From assembly GCF_000737765.1 (NCBI RefSeq), contig NZ_JPRI01000010.1, forward strand, positions 186,001 to 250,000: DNA of 64,000 nucleotides, given 5' to 3'. The position numbers and the translations under genes were made by a program. The stretch is from Chryseobacterium vrystaatense (GTDB lineage Bacteria; Bacteroidota; Bacteroidia; Flavobacteriales; Weeksellaceae). Below, piece after piece: positions 61,608 through 64,000 of the stretch; the stretch's first letter is position 1, and each line of letters begins with the position of its first letter. Under the pieces are notes generated by a model. That model made no database searches. It had not been told where the DNA came from and saw nothing but the letters and a program-made list of their open reading frames with translations.

Positions 61608-63302
61608 ATGAACAGCGGACATTTTAAAAGTTTTGACGGGAGTACTATTTTTTTCCGTGAATGGAATTATCAGCCTCAACAGAAAAGCATCATCGTGATC
61701 CACCGTGGACACGAACATTCAGAACGACTGAATGATATTGCGCAATCAACACAATTTTCGAAATATAATATTTTCGCTTTTGACCTCCGGGGCCACGGGC
61801 ATACAGAAACAGCAACCTCTTCCATCTTCATGGATTATGTTAGAGATCTGAATTCTTTTTCGAAATTTTTGGGATTAAAATACGACGTGAAAATTTCAGA
61901 TATTTTTGTTTTGGCTAACAGTATCGGAGGTGTTGTAGCTTCGGCCTGGGTTCATGATTTCGCACCTGACATCGCAGGAATGGCTCTTTTAGCGCCTGCT
62001 TTTAAAATTAATCTTATTGTTCCGTTCGCTAATGAAATGATCACTCTGGGAACAAAACTCAAAAAAGGACTGATCATCAAGAGTTATGTAAAATCTACAA
62101 TGCTGACTCATGACCCGGAACAGCAGAAAGCTTATGATACTGACCCACTGATCACCAGATCAATAGACGCTGAGCTTCTTATAGATCTCGCAAAAGCAGG
62201 AAAACGTCTGGTAGAAGATGCTGAAGCTATTGATACTCCTGCTTTGATTCTGGCTGCAGAAAAAGATCATGTTGTTTTCAATAAGGAACAAAAAATATTT
62301 TATGACAAACTTGATACAGATTTAAAGAAATATGAAGTACTATCCGGCTTTTTTCATGGAATTCTGTTTGACACAGGAAAGGAAAAGGTGTACGATAAGA
62401 TTGTAGATTTTGCCGAAAAATGTTTTGGCAGAACGCATAAAACAGCTTCTCTTCATACCGATCGATTTTCGGTGAAAGAATATGAAGACCTCCAGAATAA
62501 TATCGGGAACAATTTTAATTTTAAACTTCAGAAATTTTCACTGAATAACATTGGAAAAATAAGCAATGGAATGGCTATCGGCCTGAAATATGGCTTTGAT
62601 TCCGGTGCTTCACTTCATTATGTTTATCAGAACCAACCCAAGGGGAAATTAGGTTTTGGGAAAATGATGGATAAGAACTATCTCAATGCGATAGGCTGGA
62701 AAGGAATCCGCATCCGTAAAGAGCATCTGATTGCACTTTTGGAAGAGAACATCCAGAAACTAAAAAAGGAAGGCCGAAAAATAAAGATCCTGGATATTGC
62801 AGGTGGAACGGGTAATTATTTATTTGATATTAAAGAAAAACATCCCGATTCTGAGATTGTCATCAATGAATTTGTCAAGGCTAATATTGAGATCGGAGAA
62901 AAAGTAATCAGAGAAAAAAATTATCAGAACATCCGTTTTACGAATTTTGACTGCTTTGATCCTGAAACCTACAAAAAATTAGATTTCGAACCTAATATTA
63001 CTATTATTTCAGGGATTCTTGAACTGTTTGGAGATAATGAAATGGCAGCTCAAGCGGTTAAAGGTGCAATTTCTATTTCTGAAAAAAAATCTTTTATTGT
63101 GTACACTGGACAGCCATGGCACCCGCAGCTAAAGATGATTGCCTATGTTCTGAATAATCATCAGAATAAAGACTGGATCATGAGAAGGCGTTCTCAGAAA
63201 GAACTCGACAGGGTCATGAAATACAGTGGCGTTCAGAAGGAAAATATGCTCATTGATGATTATGGTATTTTCACAGTTTCTTCGGGCGGAATTAATTCTT
63301 AG
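61608..63302 (+). CDS. Alpha/beta hydrolase - SAM methyltransferase fusion (YnbC-like)
   Basis: A 564-aa bifunctional protein. The N-terminal ~290 residues are an alpha/beta hydrolase of the lysophospholipase type (IVIHRGHEHSERL, nucleophile region ANSIGGVVASAW, acid in LAAEKDHVVF, His in SGFFHGILFD). The C-terminal half is a class I methyltransferase with the SAM motif ILDIAGGTGNYLFD and acidic EFVKANIEIG. The same fusion is found in E. coli YnbC. It begins 3 bp after the YnbD-like gene. Likely substrates are a lipid or its headgroup; the reaction is unknown. Confidence 0.88.
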   Translation: MNSGHFKSFDGSTIFFREWNYQPQQKSIIVIHRGHEHSERLNDIAQSTQFSKYNIFAFDLRGHGHTETATSSIFMDYVRDLNSFSKFLGLKYDVKISDIFVLANSIGGVVASAWVHDFAPDIAGMALLAPAFKINLIVPFANEMITLGTKLKKGLIIKSYVKSTMLTHDPEQQKAYDTDPLITRSIDAELLIDLAKAGKRLVEDAEAIDTPALILAAEKDHVVFNKEQKIFYDKLDTDLKKYEVLSGFFHGILFDTGKEKVYDKIVDFAEKCFGRTHKTASLHTDRFSVKEYEDLQNNIGNNFNFKLQKFSLNNIGKISNGMAIGLKYGFDSGASLHYVYQNQPKGKLGFGKMMDKNYLNAIGWKGIRIRKEHLIALLEENIQKLKKEGRKIKILDIAGGTGNYLFDIKEKHPDSEIVINEFVKANIEIGEKVIREKNYQNIRFTNFDCFDPETYKKLDFEPNITIISGILELFGDNEMAAQAVKGAISISEKKSFIVYTGQPWHPQLKMIAYVLNNHQNKDWIMRRRSQKELDRVMKYSGVQKENMLIDDYGIFTVSSGGINS

Positions 63303-63342
63303 ATCAAAAAGAGATACGCCTACAGCAGGTTGTGTAAAAATA

Positions 63343-63376
63343 AAAAAGGTTTTTCAATCACTTGAAAAACCTTTTT
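63343..63376. terminator. Bidirectional terminator between the ynb-like operon and the YceI gene
   Basis: A 15-bp stem AAAAAGGTTTTTCAA / TTGAAAAACCTTTTT with a short loop. Confidence 0.9.
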
Positions 63377-63398
63377 AACTTATATGATTACCTATAAA

Positions 63399-63968
63399 CT
63401 ATTCTTTTACCATTTCGAAAAATAAACTTACTTCGACATCTTTGGCTACTCCTGCACCTGTTGGGTCATATTTAATTCCATAATCCAAACGGTTAACAGT
63501 AAATTTCGTCTGGAAGCCCATTACTTCTTTTCCCTGTTGGTTTTTAGCAACACCACCAAATGTTACCGGTACTGTAATTTCTTTTGTGGTCTCTTTAATT
63601 TTCAGTTCTCCTTTCAAAAGATAAGTGTTATTCTTATCCTTTGTGATAGAAGTACTGTTAAAAGTCATAGCCGGATATTTTTCAGCATCAAAAAAATCAG
63701 CACTTTTAAGGTGTTTGTCACGCATCTCCACGCCGGTATTGATTGAGTTTACTCCTACTTCAAAATTCAGACTGGCATTATCTAAATTAGCCCCCTGCGT
63801 ACTTACTTTTCCTTTAAATACATCAAAACGTCCCTGAACGAAATTGATTCCCATATGCTTGATATTAAAGTTAACAGACGAATGCATAGGATCTACTGCC
63901 CATATACTCTGAGCAAAAGCTGTTACACTAACCAATACCAATAAGAAAGATAAAAATACTTTTTTCAT
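63399..63968 (-). CDS. YceI-family periplasmic lipid-binding protein
   Basis: A 189-aa exported protein with a signal peptide (ending VTAFAQ) and a YceI lipocalin-like barrel: SIWAVDPMHSSVNFNIKHMG near the start, LKSADFFDAEKYPAMTF in the middle, and VSLFFEMVKE at the end. YceI proteins bind polyisoprenoids or amphiphilic molecules in the periplasm. The start region is complete but its promoter lies at the window edge. It converges with the lipid operon. Confidence 0.92.
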   Translation of the reverse strand: MKKVFLSFLLVLVSVTAFAQSIWAVDPMHSSVNFNIKHMGINFVQGRFDVFKGKVSTQGANLDNASLNFEVGVNSINTGVEMRDKHLKSADFFDAEKYPAMTFNSTSITKDKNNTYLLKGELKIKETTKEITVPVTFGGVAKNQQGKEVMGFQTKFTVNRLDYGIKYDPTGAGVAKDVEVSLFFEMVKE

Positions 63969-64000
63969 TGTACTATATTTTTGATTGTTTTTTAATTAAA

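Overview
The window is chromosomal DNA from a Flavobacteriia member, most likely Chryseobacterium or a close Weeksellaceae relative. The evidence is AT-rich DNA, SusC/SusD pairs, a GLPGLI-family protein, a TamB/TamL pair, a fused CcoN-CcoO oxidase subunit, GG-leader peptides starting MKN, and Bacteroidota-type promoters (TTG, then 17-20 bp, then TAnnTTTG). I see no plasmid, phage, insertion sequence or CRISPR array. The species assignment is inferred from gene content, not from a marker search.

Region by region. 0.4-2.5 kb: a LuxR-type regulator and an MpaB-family oxygenase. 2.7-5.9 kb: recA and htpG, separated by a 62-bp dispersed repeat. 5.9-9.3 kb: a membrane cluster with a GIDE-like protein, LemA, a small membrane protein and a DUF3592-like protein, then an XRE regulator. 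9.4-14.6 kb, mostly minus strand: a secreted hydrolase, an alkyltransferase-like protein, a small 48-aa gene fused to a GC-rich structured element, a deoxyhypusine-synthase-like protein, a Gre-family factor, arfB and menE. 14.6-15.1 kb: two identical tRNA-Gln genes. 15.2-22.4 kb, minus strand: a TonB-like protein, HdeD, a secreted agmatine deiminase, a barrel protein, an AraC regulator, a GLPGLI protein, an amino-acid permease and an XRE regulator. 22.6-25.8 kb: ccoNO-ccoP. 26.0-34.3 kb: tamB-tamL-yihY. 34.4-36.4 kb: argS and a 44-aa GG-leader peptide. 36.5-51.7 kb: a lipoprotein and three consecutive susC-susD pairs on the minus strand; the middle susC carries a frameshift inside its signal peptide. 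52.0-56.8 kb: rnhB, a second GG-leader peptide, yidC and pyrG. 56.9-63.3 kb: a lipid-type operon resembling E. coli ynbABCD, with a patatin-like protein and a short-chain dehydrogenase added. 63.4-64.0 kb: a YceI protein.

The points most worth following are: the two orphan four-cysteine GG-leader peptides, which share a promoter block; the expanded ynb-like operon, whose CDP-alcohol transferase and patatin carry non-canonical active-site residues; the frameshifted SusC paralogue together with the promoter block common to all three susC genes; the 62-bp paired-palindrome repeat; and the GC-rich structured element directly behind a 48-aa gene.

All calls come from reading the sequence; no database search or folding program was run.
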